Source of the DNA: Oceanobacillus jordanicus
GTDB taxonomy: Bacteria; Bacillota; Bacilli; Bacillales; Amphibacillaceae
Length of the DNA: 64,000 nt
Assembly: GCF_022095695.1 (NCBI RefSeq)
Contig: NZ_JAIFZM010000001.1
Coordinates: 186,001-250,000, forward strand
Direction of reading: 5' to 3'
Shown here: positions 51,610-60,323 of the stretch, one piece after another
How the letters are laid out: each line of letters starts with the position of its first letter
How positions within the stretch are numbered: position 1 is the stretch's first letter
The notes under the pieces: model-generated
What the model saw: the letters and a program-made list of their open reading frames with translations, nothing else
Database searches by the model: none
What the model was told of the DNA's origin: nothing
Position numbers and translations under genes: made by a program

Positions 51610-53325
51610 TTAGGCTAAAATACCGCCACTCTTCTGGTATTTAATAACCCCCTCAGCAGCCCGATATGCTAGCGCACCTACTGTATCAGTAGGATTGTAT
51701 CCGCTGTTGTGCGGGAAAGAAGAGGCACCGACAACAAATAGGTTGTCCATATCCCACATTTGGGAGTAATTATTAACCGCAGAGGTGTTTGGATCGTCGC
51801 CCATGATCACTCCACCGGTATTATGGGTGGATTGATAGGTCGTAATATTGTACGGGCCAAGCTCTTTCATCGTATCAATTTTATCTGCGCCCATCTCTTT
51901 TAGAATTCCCTCTGCCTTTTTAGCGGTAAATTGTGCAAGATGGCGATCCTGGTCTTTGAAGTCATAGGTCATGCGGATGACAGGATCTCCAAAGGTGTCT
52001 TTATAAACGGGATCTAAATCAAGATAGTGCTGTTTAAATGGAAGGCTGGCGCCCATCGCGCTAACAGACAATGTTTTATTGATATATTTTAACGAATTTT
52101 GCTTGAATTCTTTCCCCCAAGTTGGTGATTCTTTTGGTATTGGGTTATTTTGAATTGGGCGTTGCCCAGTTTGGGTCAAGGCTAAATAACCTCCATGAAG
52201 GAAATCGACATCAGAGTGGTCAAAATTATCCCCATTAAAATCATCAATAACCATTCCTAGTGCGCCTGCCCCAGCAAAGTTGTTAAACTTTTCGTCTTCA
52301 AAATACCCAACTGCAGAGCCTTTAACAACTTGATAAGCATAGTTCTTTCCAACAACGCCTTTCCCTGTTGAAGGGTCATAAGGTTTTCCAATCTTAGAAT
52401 TTAATAATAGTTTTACATTATTAAACACATAACTGGTTACCACGACAGTATCAGCTGGTTGTTCAATTTCTTCTCCTGTTGTCACATCCGTGTATCTAAC
52501 TCCTGTTGCTTTTCCATCCTTATGTAGGATTCTTCTAACCCAAGAATGTGTCCGTAAGTCAAACTTTCCTGTCTGTTTTGCAACAGGGATGACGGTTACG
52601 ACAGGGTCTGCTTTCGCTCCGTACTCACAACCAAACCGTTCACAAAAAGCACAATACTGACATGCAGCCCGCGAAATGCCATCCGGATTTTCATACGCCT
52701 CTGAAAGATTAGCCGATGGTACCGTATAAGGATGGTACTTTAATTTTTCTGTTGCTTTTTTAAACATCCTCATTTGAGGAGAATGCTTCATAGGAGGGGT
52801 TGGATACTTGTCTGAGCGTTTGCCGCCAAGAGGGTTTTCTTCTCCCGAAATACCTGCCATTTTTTCAAACTTATCATAATATGGCTCAAGTTCATCATAT
52901 GTGATGCCCCAATCCTGGAGAGTCATATCTGCAGGTATTTTATTTTTACCATATCGTTCAATGGTTTTACTGCGGATCTCAAAGTCATATGGAAGAAAGC
53001 GAAATGTTTGCCCGTTCCAGTGAACGCCTGCCCCTCCTAAACCATCCCCGAGTAAAAAGGAACCATATTGTCTCATTGGGAGGGCACGTATTTTTTCATT
53101 CCCTCTGAATGTAAGGGTATCTTTAGATAAGTCTTGCATTAATTCATAGCGTAATGCGTAACGTAGCTCATCATGAACCATATAGTAGTCCTCTGTCTCA
53201 CGCTCTCGGCCTTTTTCTAAGCCGACTACATTTAATCCCTGCTTCGTTAGCTCTGAGGCGATAATTCCACCAGCCCAGCCAACTCCTACAATTACAACAT
53301 CTGTTTTTGGTAGTGTTTTAACCAT
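51610..53325 (-). CDS. GMC-family oxidoreductase (gluconate 2-dehydrogenase-type large subunit)
   Basis: 571 residues. N-terminal FAD-binding Rossmann motif VVIVGVGWAGGIIASELTKQG, with GLEKGRE after the second strand, the GMC substrate region (GGAGVHWNGQTFRFLP), a cysteine cluster CQYCAFCERFGCEYGAKADP that may hold structural metal, and the C-terminal NTGGVIMGDDPNTSAVN and SGYNPTDTVGALAYRAAEGV. It oxidises a sugar acid, alcohol or related polyol. It has no signal peptide of its own; the Tat-signal small subunit upstream would carry it across the membrane. No cytochrome c subunit is nearby. Confidence 0.9.
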   Translation of the reverse strand: MVKTLPKTDVVIVGVGWAGGIIASELTKQGLNVVGLEKGRERETEDYYMVHDELRYALRYELMQDLSKDTLTFRGNEKIRALPMRQYGSFLLGDGLGGAGVHWNGQTFRFLPYDFEIRSKTIERYGKNKIPADMTLQDWGITYDELEPYYDKFEKMAGISGEENPLGGKRSDKYPTPPMKHSPQMRMFKKATEKLKYHPYTVPSANLSEAYENPDGISRAACQYCAFCERFGCEYGAKADPVVTVIPVAKQTGKFDLRTHSWVRRILHKDGKATGVRYTDVTTGEEIEQPADTVVVTSYVFNNVKLLLNSKIGKPYDPSTGKGVVGKNYAYQVVKGSAVGYFEDEKFNNFAGAGALGMVIDDFNGDNFDHSDVDFLHGGYLALTQTGQRPIQNNPIPKESPTWGKEFKQNSLKYINKTLSVSAMGASLPFKQHYLDLDPVYKDTFGDPVIRMTYDFKDQDRHLAQFTAKKAEGILKEMGADKIDTMKELGPYNITTYQSTHNTGGVIMGDDPNTSAVNNYSQMWDMDNLFVVGASSFPHNSGYNPTDTVGALAYRAAEGVIKYQKSGGILA

Positions 53326-53397
53326 CTTCTAACATACTTCCTTTCTTGTGCATTGGTTGCTTCTATTTCATGCTTGCCATTGCTACTTCGACTCTAT

Positions 53398-54147
53398 TTA
53401 CATATGGTCGCGAAGACTATTAGGAGGAATCTCTTTAAATTCACCTTCAATAATATCTGTGTAATTCATTTGGTTACCTGGATAGTCCCGCATTTTCCAA
53501 CCATCCATATCCTTATTACCACCATAAAGGGGATCACTGTAAACGCCTTCTAATGTCATCGAACGCATTAATTGAAAAAAGTTTCCAGGTGAAATAGTTG
53601 TGATATTCACTTTTTCGTCTGCAAAATCAGTTAACACCTTATCTTGGTCTTCCTCGGAAAGTTCTGTGAATCCTGTATCATAGTTTTGGTGGCTATAATT
53701 TTGCATCTCTCTAATTCCGATTCTGTAAATCTCTCTGCGATTTAATCTTCCTTGATAGCCCTGTTCTTTTTCACCGTGGAAAAACGGTGGTTGCATGTAA
53801 TCACGAGCATTAAAGCCGTAGGCGCCAGCTAATTGGTGATCAATGTAATATGCCACTCCAAGTTCCCGAGCTCCTGGCCCATTATCATCTTGTGGGAAGA
53901 TGCGTTCTGTCGCAGCTTCAATGGTACGAAACTCTGCTTGGTTGAAATACATTAATGCTTGATTGAAATTTTTTGTTTCTTCCTGTTGTTGCTGAGTATC
54001 TTCTGCCGTATCTGCGTTCCAAGGGATAACACTCCCAAGTACCCCACCAACTGCAAGGCCGCCAACCGCAATCCCTGAATTACGTAGGAACTTTCTCCTG
54101 GATAGGTTCTCCTTTTCAGCTTGGTTATTATTCTTTTCTTCTGACAT
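53398..54147 (-). CDS. Tat-exported gluconate 2-dehydrogenase subunit 3-like protein
   Basis: 249 residues. A twin-arginine signal, SRRKFLRNSGIAVGGLAVGGVLGSVIP, near residues 16-42 and a helical domain of the gluconate dehydrogenase gamma-subunit type: AEFRTIEAATERIFPQDDNGPGARELGVAYYIDHQLAG, LSEEDQDKVLTDFADEKV and GNFFQLMRSMTLEGVYSDPLYGG. It likely binds the GMC subunit and hitchhikes it out. It is the first gene of the operon, followed 72 bases later by the dehydrogenase and then tatA. The ATG follows AGGGAGGT. Confidence 0.9.
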   Translation of the reverse strand: MSEEKNNNQAEKENLSRRKFLRNSGIAVGGLAVGGVLGSVIPWNADTAEDTQQQQEETKNFNQALMYFNQAEFRTIEAATERIFPQDDNGPGARELGVAYYIDHQLAGAYGFNARDYMQPPFFHGEKEQGYQGRLNRREIYRIGIREMQNYSHQNYDTGFTELSEEDQDKVLTDFADEKVNITTISPGNFFQLMRSMTLEGVYSDPLYGGNKDMDGWKMRDYPGNQMNYTDIIEGEFKEIPPNSLRDHM

Positions 54148-54262
54148 TGTTTTTACCTCCCTGCATATTGCTTGGGATTATTATGTCACCATAAATAACC
54201 ATTCATGCATTTTTTTTAGTTGGGTATACTATCCCGTGAATAAGGAATGGAGGGTATTGAAA

Positions 54263-54919
54263 ATGAAAATAGGTAAAATGAGTTTGCTAATTATGATGAC
54301 AACAGGCCTATTGGCGGCTTGTACAGAAGGGGACAATGCAGAGGAAAGTACCGAACAACCCAATATGGAGGAAGTGGGTTATTCACATGAGAATATGAAT
54401 GATCCAGATATTATTCCAGGAGTATCACGTGATAAGAAGGATACAACAAATAATAGCGGCAGTACCTATAGTGGAATGGGGCAAAACCTTTACAGTACAA
54501 TTGGTACTTCTGGCGTGCATGAAGGTGGCATATCTTCTTATTTTGAATCAATTCTTGAAGGGGAAGGGATTACAGGAGTAAAAGTATTTGTAGTGGATGA
54601 TTCAGTGATTCTTGCAAGAAACAAAGCGGAAAATACAAGCCATGAATATGACACAATGCAGCGTAATCTATTAAGTAATACAGAAGGAATGTCAGGGAAA
54701 GGTGAGCCTGATGGAGCGGGCAATGGAGCACAAATTGATGATAATTTAAGTCAAGCTATGAAGAAAATGGATGAGATGTTTAATGGGAATGTTAAGGTGT
54801 TGACCGTAACAAATCCAGAATCAGCTGATTTAATTGAAGGGATTAAAGAAAAAATAATGGATTCGTCATACGAAGAAGCTTCAAGTGATCTACTAGAATT
54901 ACTAAACATGACAGAGTAA
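54263..54919 (+). CDS. YhcN/YlaJ-like sporulation lipoprotein
   Basis: 218 residues from ATG 54263 (GGAGGG 9 bases upstream). Signal peptide with lipobox LLAACT (Cys about 20), a Ser/Gly/Asn-rich linker, then the YhcN/YlaJ domain: GVKVFVVDDSVILARNK followed by FNGNVKVLTVTNPESADLIEGIKEKI, the BON-like strand-helix pattern of the family. Such proteins sit in spore membranes and are made during sporulation. It is divergent from the Tat operon. Confidence 0.82.
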   Translation: MKIGKMSLLIMMTTGLLAACTEGDNAEESTEQPNMEEVGYSHENMNDPDIIPGVSRDKKDTTNNSGSTYSGMGQNLYSTIGTSGVHEGGISSYFESILEGEGITGVKVFVVDDSVILARNKAENTSHEYDTMQRNLLSNTEGMSGKGEPDGAGNGAQIDDNLSQAMKKMDEMFNGNVKVLTVTNPESADLIEGIKEKIMDSSYEEASSDLLELLNMTE

Positions 54920-54952
54920 AGACTTATTGCATGGCACTACGGGAAGTTGTTG

Positions 54953-55085
54953 CCTAGTTTTGAGCACGCGTAGCTAAATGAAACAAAAGCGAAGGGCCTC
55001 GGTTTTCAGGGAACGCCGATTAAGTACAACCCGTCTTAAGTCAACGTCGGTATGACCCAAGTCCTCCGGGTCTACTTATAAACCT
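54953..55085 (-). repeat. Diverged family B-like repeat
   Basis: Contains CCTAGTTTTGAGCACGCGTAGC and AAAAGCGAAGGGCCTCGG, a rearranged inverted form of the CGCTTTTG edge of family B, and AAGTCAACGTCGGTATGACCC. The match is partial and family membership is uncertain. It follows the spore lipoprotein gene; no gene is seen. Confidence 0.45.
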
Positions 55086-55087
55086 AC

Positions 55088-55120
55088 AAGAAACCCTCTG
55101 CCTGGTCTAGACAGAGGGTT
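55088..55120 (-). terminator. Terminator hairpin of pst operon
   Basis: On the minus strand, AACCCTCTG pairs with CAGAGGGTT around 11 bases, followed by TTCTTG. A shallow U-tract makes it moderate. Confidence 0.6.
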
Positions 55121-55160
55121 GTTTATATCGTTCAAGGGAAGAACAATGTATCGAGATTTT

Positions 55161-55979
55161 CTAACCAAAGCGCCCGGAAATATAATCTTCCGTTCTGCTG
55201 TCGGCTGGTTTTGTAAAAATGGTGTCCGTTTGGTCAAACTCAACCACTTCACCATTTAAAAAGAAGGCAGTTCTATCGGAAATACGTGCTGCCTGTTGCA
55301 TATTGTGGGTCACGATAATGATAGAGTAATCTTTCTTTAATTCCTGCACAAGTTCTTCAATGCGGAGCGTTGATTTTGGATCGAGTGCTGAAGTAGGTTC
55401 GTCCATTAGAATAACATCAGGTTCGATGGCAAGACAGCGTGCGATACAGAGACGTTGTTGTTGGCCACCTGACAATCCATAGGCATTTTCTTTAAGTCTG
55501 TCTTTTACTTCTTCCCAAATAGAGGCTCCGCGAAGACTTTTTTCCACGATTTCGTCTAGAATTTTTTTGTTGCGAATTCCATGAATCTTAGGGCCGTAAG
55601 CGACGTTGTCATAGATAGATTTAGGGAATGGGTTTGGTTTTTGAAATACCATTCCTACCCGTGTGCGCAAATCTTCTACTTTAAACTTTTTGTCTAGAAT
55701 ACTCATGCCATTATAAGTGATCGATCCCGTGGTACGTACGGTTGGGACAAGCTCTACCATGCGATTAAGTGTTTTAATATACGTTGATTTTCCACAACCT
55801 GAAGGTCCGATAATCGCCGTAACCTCTTTTTCATAAATCGATAAGTTTATATCCTTTAAAGCGTGGGTCTCCCCATACCATAAGTTCAAATCTTTTGTAT
55901 CGTAAACAACATTTTTATTTGGAAAAGTCTCTTCAGTATAATTGGTGAAGATAGGCTTGCTTGCAGTTTTAAGACTCAT
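55161..55979 (-). CDS. pstB: Phosphate ABC transporter ATP-binding protein PstB
   Basis: 272 residues. Walker [10 protein letters not shown] (residues about 58-66), signature [16 protein letters not shown], Walker [14 protein letters not shown], and the PstB-specific [14 protein letters not shown] and [25 protein letters not shown]. It powers phosphate import. It is the last of the pst genes, 39 bases after pstA, with AAGGAGG before the ATG. Confidence 0.96.
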   Translation of the reverse strand: MSLKTASKPIFTNYTEETFPNKNVVYDTKDLNLWYGETHALKDINLSIYEKEVTAIIGPSGCGKSTYIKTLNRMVELVPTVRTTGSITYNGMSILDKKFKVEDLRTRVGMVFQKPNPFPKSIYDNVAYGPKIHGIRNKKILDEIVEKSLRGASIWEEVKDRLKENAYGLSGGQQQRLCIARCLAIEPDVILMDEPTSALDPKSTLRIEELVQELKKDYSIIIVTHNMQQAARISDRTAFFLNGEVVEFDQTDTIFTKPADSRTEDYISGRFG

Positions 55980-56018
55980 TAGAATACCTCCTTATATTTG
56001 CGCCAGAACGTTTGTTGA

Positions 56019-56903
56019 CTAGTATCTTTGCTGAAATTTATTACGGATAATGACGGCAATCGAATTCAGGATAAAAAGCATGACCAGTAATACAACGATG
56101 GTTGCTGCTGCTAGGTTTGCATACTCTGATACAAGGGATGAATCAATTGTCCAGTAATAAATTTGCATCGGCATGATCGTAAAGGTGTCGAAAATGCCCC
56201 CAGGAAATGGTATCAACAATGCTGGTATTCCGATTACAGTAAGTGGAGCAGTTTCTCCAATTGCTCGTGATAAAGCGAGTATGGAACCTGTTAAGATCCC
56301 AGGGAGTGAAGCTGGCAGGACGATGTTTTTAACAGTCTGCCATTTTGTAGCGCCCATTCCGAAAGATGCCTCGCTTAGGTGTTGTGGAACAGCACGTATT
56401 GCTTCTTGGGAAGCTACGATTACGATAGGTAGGACGAGGAGAGATAAGGTAAGCCCTCCTGCAAGCACAACATTCCCTAAATCCATAGCTCTAACAAAAA
56501 CAGTTAGCCCTAGTAAACCGTAAACAATTGATGGGACACCAGCTAAGTTAGCAATGTTTGTTTGAATAATAGCTTGGAATTTTCCTTTTGGAGCATATAA
56601 TTCCAAATAAATAGCTGTGGCAACACCAAGAATTAGTGTAACTGGTATGACAACAATCATTAGCCAAAGTGTGCCTAGTATAGCACCCATAATACCAGCT
56701 CTGTCGGCGCTAGTCGAAAGCTTTCCTGTAATGAAATCCATATCAATCCAAGCAAGTCCCTGTGTTAGAACACGAATGATTAGGATGGCTAGAACGACGA
56801 TTCCAAACATGGTTGCAAGAGCGAATAACGTCTTAAATATATTGTTTTTTACTAATCTGCGGTTCATTTTACTCTGAACTTGTTCCTGGTTTATATATTT
56901 CAT
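56019..56903 (-). CDS. pstA: Phosphate ABC transporter permease PstA
   Basis: 294 residues with six membrane segments and the binding-protein-dependent permease loop EAIRAVPQHLSEASFGMGATKWQTVKNIVLPASLPGILTGSILALSRAIGETAPL. It pairs with PstC to form the phosphate channel. It starts 1 base after the pstC stop, behind GGGAGGAA. Induction by phosphate starvation is expected through the Pho box of pstS. Confidence 0.95.
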   Translation of the reverse strand: MKYINQEQVQSKMNRRLVKNNIFKTLFALATMFGIVVLAILIIRVLTQGLAWIDMDFITGKLSTSADRAGIMGAILGTLWLMIVVIPVTLILGVATAIYLELYAPKGKFQAIIQTNIANLAGVPSIVYGLLGLTVFVRAMDLGNVVLAGGLTLSLLVLPIVIVASQEAIRAVPQHLSEASFGMGATKWQTVKNIVLPASLPGILTGSILALSRAIGETAPLTVIGIPALLIPFPGGIFDTFTIMPMQIYYWTIDSSLVSEYANLAAATIVVLLVMLFILNSIAVIIRNKFQQRY

Positions 56904-56904
56904 T

Positions 56905-57855
56905 TTAATATTCCTCCCTAAACTTACGAGAGATGTATCTTGCCAGTAAGTTCATAATTAGGGTGAAGACAAAAAGTGTCATGGCAACAGCATAAAGGCT
57001 GTAATATATAGTCGATCCAGCAGGGGCTTCACCACCGGAGACTTCAACAATGTATGCAGTCATGGTTTGCATAGATTGTGTAACATCAAAAGTGAAGTTC
57101 TTTGAGCTACCACTTGCAATCGTAACAATCATTGTTTCACCAATTGCGCGGGATATCCCAAGAACGAAGGATGCGATAATTCCTGACAATGCTGCTGGTA
57201 TAACAACACGGAAGGTTGTTTCCAACTTGGTTGCGCCAAGTGCTAATGCGCCCTCGCGCATCGCATTGGGTACAGAAGTCATGGCATCTTCAGAAAGGGA
57301 GGCGATCATCGGAATAATCATAACTCCCATTACAATTCCTGGACTTAGAATGTTTGTTGCTTCCAGTGTAGGAATAATCTTTTCTAGCACAGGGGTTACA
57401 AAGGTGAAAGCAAAGAATCCATAAACAATCGTAGGTATTCCTGCTAGCACTTCAAGTATAGGTTTTAAAACTCTTCTAACTTTGTCGGTTGCATACTCAC
57501 TCAGGTAAACAGCGGTCATAATACCTATTGGACCAGCTACGAGCATCGCGATCACGGAAGATATAATCGTACCGTTTATTAAAGGTAATACTCCGAACTC
57601 AGGGTTTTGGCTTAGTGGCTTTAAAACTGTCCCGGTAAAGAACTCAGTAAAGGGTACCGCTTTGAAAAATGATATTGTTTCAGTTAGCAGGGTATATACA
57701 ATGCCTATTGTAGTTAAAATCGAGATGGCTGCGAATAGAAACAGAAGTCCAGGAATCATTCTCTCTGTATAGTTGGACATATTGCGTTTCTGTTTCTTCT
57801 CGTCTATTAAATGCCGAATAGAACTTTCCTTATTCAAATCCCCGTTAGGTGTCAT
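56905..57855 (-). CDS. pstC: Phosphate ABC transporter permease PstC
   Basis: 316 residues with six membrane segments. Pst permease pattern: GPIGIMTAVYLSEYATDKVRRVLKPILEVLAGIPTIVYGFFAF, EDAMTSVPNAMREGALALGATKLETTFRVVIPAALSGIIASFVLGISRAIGETMIV. Its ribosome site and start lie around a GGGATCGCGATCCC palindrome (57857-57870), which could fold over the AAAGGGGG site. A MITE-like repeat lies between it and pstS. Confidence 0.94.
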   Translation of the reverse strand: MTPNGDLNKESSIRHLIDEKKQKRNMSNYTERMIPGLLFLFAAISILTTIGIVYTLLTETISFFKAVPFTEFFTGTVLKPLSQNPEFGVLPLINGTIISSVIAMLVAGPIGIMTAVYLSEYATDKVRRVLKPILEVLAGIPTIVYGFFAFTFVTPVLEKIIPTLEATNILSPGIVMGVMIIPMIASLSEDAMTSVPNAMREGALALGATKLETTFRVVIPAALSGIIASFVLGISRAIGETMIVTIASGSSKNFTFDVTQSMQTMTAYIVEVSGGEAPAGSTIYYSLYAVAMTLFVFTLIMNLLARYISRKFREEY

Positions 57856-57856
57856 G

Positions 57857-57870
57857 GGATCGCGATCCCC
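57857..57870 (-). promoter_or_regulatory. Palindrome overlapping the pstC ribosome site
   Basis: GGGATCGCGATCCC is a perfect 14-base palindrome directly between the G-run of the ribosome site and the ATG. In RNA it forms a 5-bp stem with a CGCG loop that would mask part of the site. Confidence 0.5.
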
Positions 57871-57986
57871 CTTTCAATTTCCAGATACGTAATGATGTTA
57901 CTTGTTCTCTTTATAAATTTAATTAAAAGTCACAATAAGATGAGAGCATTGGAAGCTCTCATCTTAAAATGAGTATGTTTAAGTGC

Positions 57987-58133
57987 GTGTTCAAAAAGGA
58001 GGATATAAAGGACCAAGAAGTTCGAGGCGGCGTAGCTTTGAGTACCGGAACGTATGCAATTAATACGTGAGGAACGAAAAAGCAAGCCAACGAAGAAATT
58101 CGATGTGTCATTTTTACCGGACTTTTTGAACAA
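57987..58133. mobile_element. MITE-like repeat, family C (GTGTTCAAAAAG ends)
   Basis: About 146 bases with terminal inverted repeats: TGTTCAAAAAG (57988-57998) and CTTTTTGAACA (58122-58132). The inside contains GACCAAGAAGTTCGAGGCGG, GGAACGTATGC, AATACGTGAGGAACG and GAAGAAATTCGATGTGTCA, which I recall as a widespread Bacillaceae intergenic repeat. It sits between pstS and pstC. No gene. Confidence 0.75.
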
Positions 58134-58157
58134 CCTTTTTAAGTTTTAATGAACATT

Positions 58158-59168
58158 TTATTTAAGTGCTTCTAGTTCTTCAATAAGTGTTTGAGCTTCA
58201 TCCTCAGGAATAGGGGCGAAGCCTGTTTCGCCAGCGAATTCGTTGACATTGTTCATTACATATAGTGCATAATCAAGAACTTGTGGTTTTTCTTTTGCTT
58301 GGTTTACATTTAGGTAAGTAAACACTGGACGTGTGAAATCTGCATAGTCGCCATCTTCGGCAATTGTATCAAGTGAAGGTTCTACAGCGCCGTTACCGAA
58401 GTCCACGTTTACTGCTTGTAATGAATCTTGGTTGTTAGTATAGTAACCAAACCCGAAGAATCCGATAGCGTTTGGATCATCTGCTACTAATGTAACAAGT
58501 GTTGAATATTCTTGTTGTAGGTTGATATCACTTACTAGATCTTGTTCTTCAAGAATAGTTTCATAGAAGAACTCATAAGTTCCGTGATTTTCGTTAGGCC
58601 CTACAGGATTGATTTCTTCATCTGGCCATTCAGGATTAATATCAGACCAAGTTTCTACCCCGCCATCAGCAAGGAAAATACTCTTAATTTCTTCTGGAGT
58701 CATTTCAGTAGCCCAGTCATTGTCAGGGTGGATAACAACTGTTAACCCATCCAATGCGACTTTAAGCTCTTTTGTTTCAATCCCAAGCTCGTCCGCTTTG
58801 GCTTGTTCTTCATCTTTAATTTGACGGGAAGCATCATTGAAATCTGTTCCGTCTTCTACAAGGAATTTTTCAAAGCCAGCGCTTGTACCTGCGCGGCTAA
58901 CTTCAACTGATACGCCTTCTTGTTCAGTTGTCATATATTCTTCAGCAAGTCGTGACATTAGAGGGTAAACCGTACCTGAACCGTCAATTACGACATTTCC
59001 TTCTAATTCTGCAGAGTCGCCTTCTGCGCTTGCCTCTTCTGAAGATCCGCTTTCAGATCCACTGCTTGTTTCGGAACCACTCTCATCCTCTGAGTCTGAT
59101 CCACAAGCTGCTACAATTACAGCTAGACCTGCGATAAGCAGAATCATTAAAAACCTTTTGAAATTCAT
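58158..59168 (-). CDS. pstS: Phosphate-binding lipoprotein PstS
   Basis: 336 residues from ATG 59168 (GGGGAGGA about 9 bases upstream; an ATG at 59189 would add seven residues). Signal peptide with lipobox VIVAACG (Cys about 22), a Ser/Gly/Glu-rich linker, then a phosphate-binding domain: VVIDGSGTVYPLMSRLAEEYM (phosphate loop), VEVSRAGTSAGFEKFLVEDGTDFNDASRQIKDEE, and GFFGFGYYTNNQ. It captures phosphate for PstCAB. The promoter has a four-repeat Pho box. Confidence 0.95.
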   Translation of the reverse strand: MNFKRFLMILLIAGLAVIVAACGSDSEDESGSETSSGSESGSSEEASAEGDSAELEGNVVIDGSGTVYPLMSRLAEEYMTTEQEGVSVEVSRAGTSAGFEKFLVEDGTDFNDASRQIKDEEQAKADELGIETKELKVALDGLTVVIHPDNDWATEMTPEEIKSIFLADGGVETWSDINPEWPDEEINPVGPNENHGTYEFFYETILEEQDLVSDINLQQEYSTLVTLVADDPNAIGFFGFGYYTNNQDSLQAVNVDFGNGAVEPSLDTIAEDGDYADFTRPVFTYLNVNQAKEKPQVLDYALYVMNNVNEFAGETGFAPIPEDEAQTLIEELEALK

Positions 59169-59229
59169 ATAAATTGTCCTCCCCTTCATGCACTAATTAA
59201 TTTTTGAAAGATTTTCTCTCTCAACTGCT

Positions 59230-59283
59230 AGTATAGTAGGGGAATGTTAAGTGAGTATGATCAGAATGTAAAGGTTTTGTAAA
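59230..59283 (-). promoter_or_regulatory. Pho box and -10 of pstS
   Basis: On the minus strand, four 6-base repeats with exactly 11-base spacing: TTTACA (59278-59283), TTTACA (59267-59272), ATCATA (59256-59261) and TTAACA (59245-59250). They are followed by a -10 TATACT at 59230-59235. This is the arrangement bound by two PhoP dimers in Bacillus, so PhoPR induces pstS at low phosphate. Confidence 0.9.
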
Positions 59284-59427
59284 TTAGGTAAAAAGTCCTC
59301 AGTAGATTAATAACGCTTGATGTTATAAGCGAATGAGAAGAACATGAGGTTGCATAGTGTGTATAATGGGGTTGCTACTAATTATGAACGCGCTAGTAAA
59401 AGGACATAAAGAATAGGAGAGCTAATC

Positions 59428-60288
59428 ATGAAATTAATCGCAACAGACTTGGACGGAACACTATTAAACGCAAAAGGGCAGGTAAGCTTAGAAAATGCTA
59501 GAGCAATGAGAAGGGCTTTAGATCTAGGTATAAAGATAGTTGTGGCCACGGGAAGGTCCTACGGGGCTGCAAGAAAGCCTTTAAAAGAAGTAGATTTAAT
59601 TGCTCCAGTAATTTGCTTGAATGGAGCTAATACATATTCGGAAAAGATGGAACTCTTAAGAGAAGCACCATTAGATAAGTCTACAGCACGAGAGGTACAA
59701 TTGCGCTGTGAACAAGAGGGCATTTATATTGAACTCTTTACAAGCGATGGAGTCTATTCAACTAGTAGAGAAAAGTTTATACAAGTCATGATAGACATAT
59801 TGCAGACAGCAAATCCTGATATGTCAGAGGAAGATATACGGAAAGATGCAGAGAAACGTTTTCAGAATGAGGACGTTCATTTTATTGAAAGTCACGACGA
59901 GCTGTTTGAACGAGAGTCTTTACAAATCCATAAAATACTCGCCTTTTCACTGGATAATAAAAAGCTCAAAGATCTGCATTCAATATTTGATTCTAATCCT
60001 GGTTTGGCAATCACTTCTTCAGGTGAAGTCAATCTTGAATTTAATCATCCAGACGCACAGAAAGGGATAGCTTTAGAAGAATTAGCAAAAAATATGGGGA
60101 TTGAGATGAAAGATGTTATGACATTAGGGGATAACTTTAATGATGTGAGTATGCTCAAAATGGCTGGGCGTGGCGTTGCAATGGGAAACGCCGTTGAAGA
60201 AATTAAGGCACTATGTCAATATACAACTAAATCAAACGATGAACATGGTGTGGCATATGCAATTGAAGAGATGTTAAAAGAGTTGTAA
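59428..60288 (+). CDS. Cof-type HAD-IIB phosphatase (YxeH-like)
   Basis: 286 residues. DxD motif in IATDLDGTLLNAKGQ, motif II IVVATGRSYGAARKPL, cap domain in the middle, motifs III/IV in QKGIALEELAKNMGIEMKDVMTLGDNFNDVSM. Paralogous to 43772-44617, with about 35-40% identity by eye. It dephosphorylates small sugar phosphates or nucleotides; substrate unknown. GGAG lies 8 bases before the ATG. The next gene starts 36 bases later. Confidence 0.9.
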   Translation: MKLIATDLDGTLLNAKGQVSLENARAMRRALDLGIKIVVATGRSYGAARKPLKEVDLIAPVICLNGANTYSEKMELLREAPLDKSTAREVQLRCEQEGIYIELFTSDGVYSTSREKFIQVMIDILQTANPDMSEEDIRKDAEKRFQNEDVHFIESHDELFERESLQIHKILAFSLDNKKLKDLHSIFDSNPGLAITSSGEVNLEFNHPDAQKGIALEELAKNMGIEMKDVMTLGDNFNDVSMLKMAGRGVAMGNAVEEIKALCQYTTKSNDEHGVAYAIEEMLKEL

Positions 60289-60323
60289 TGCAAGCTATGT
60301 ATTAATGAGAGGTGTGGTGAACT

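Noticed and set aside
57857-57870. GGGATCGCGATCCC as a replication or methylation site
   Set aside because: A single palindrome at a ribosome site does not suggest an origin or a HIP-like element; masking of the site is simpler.
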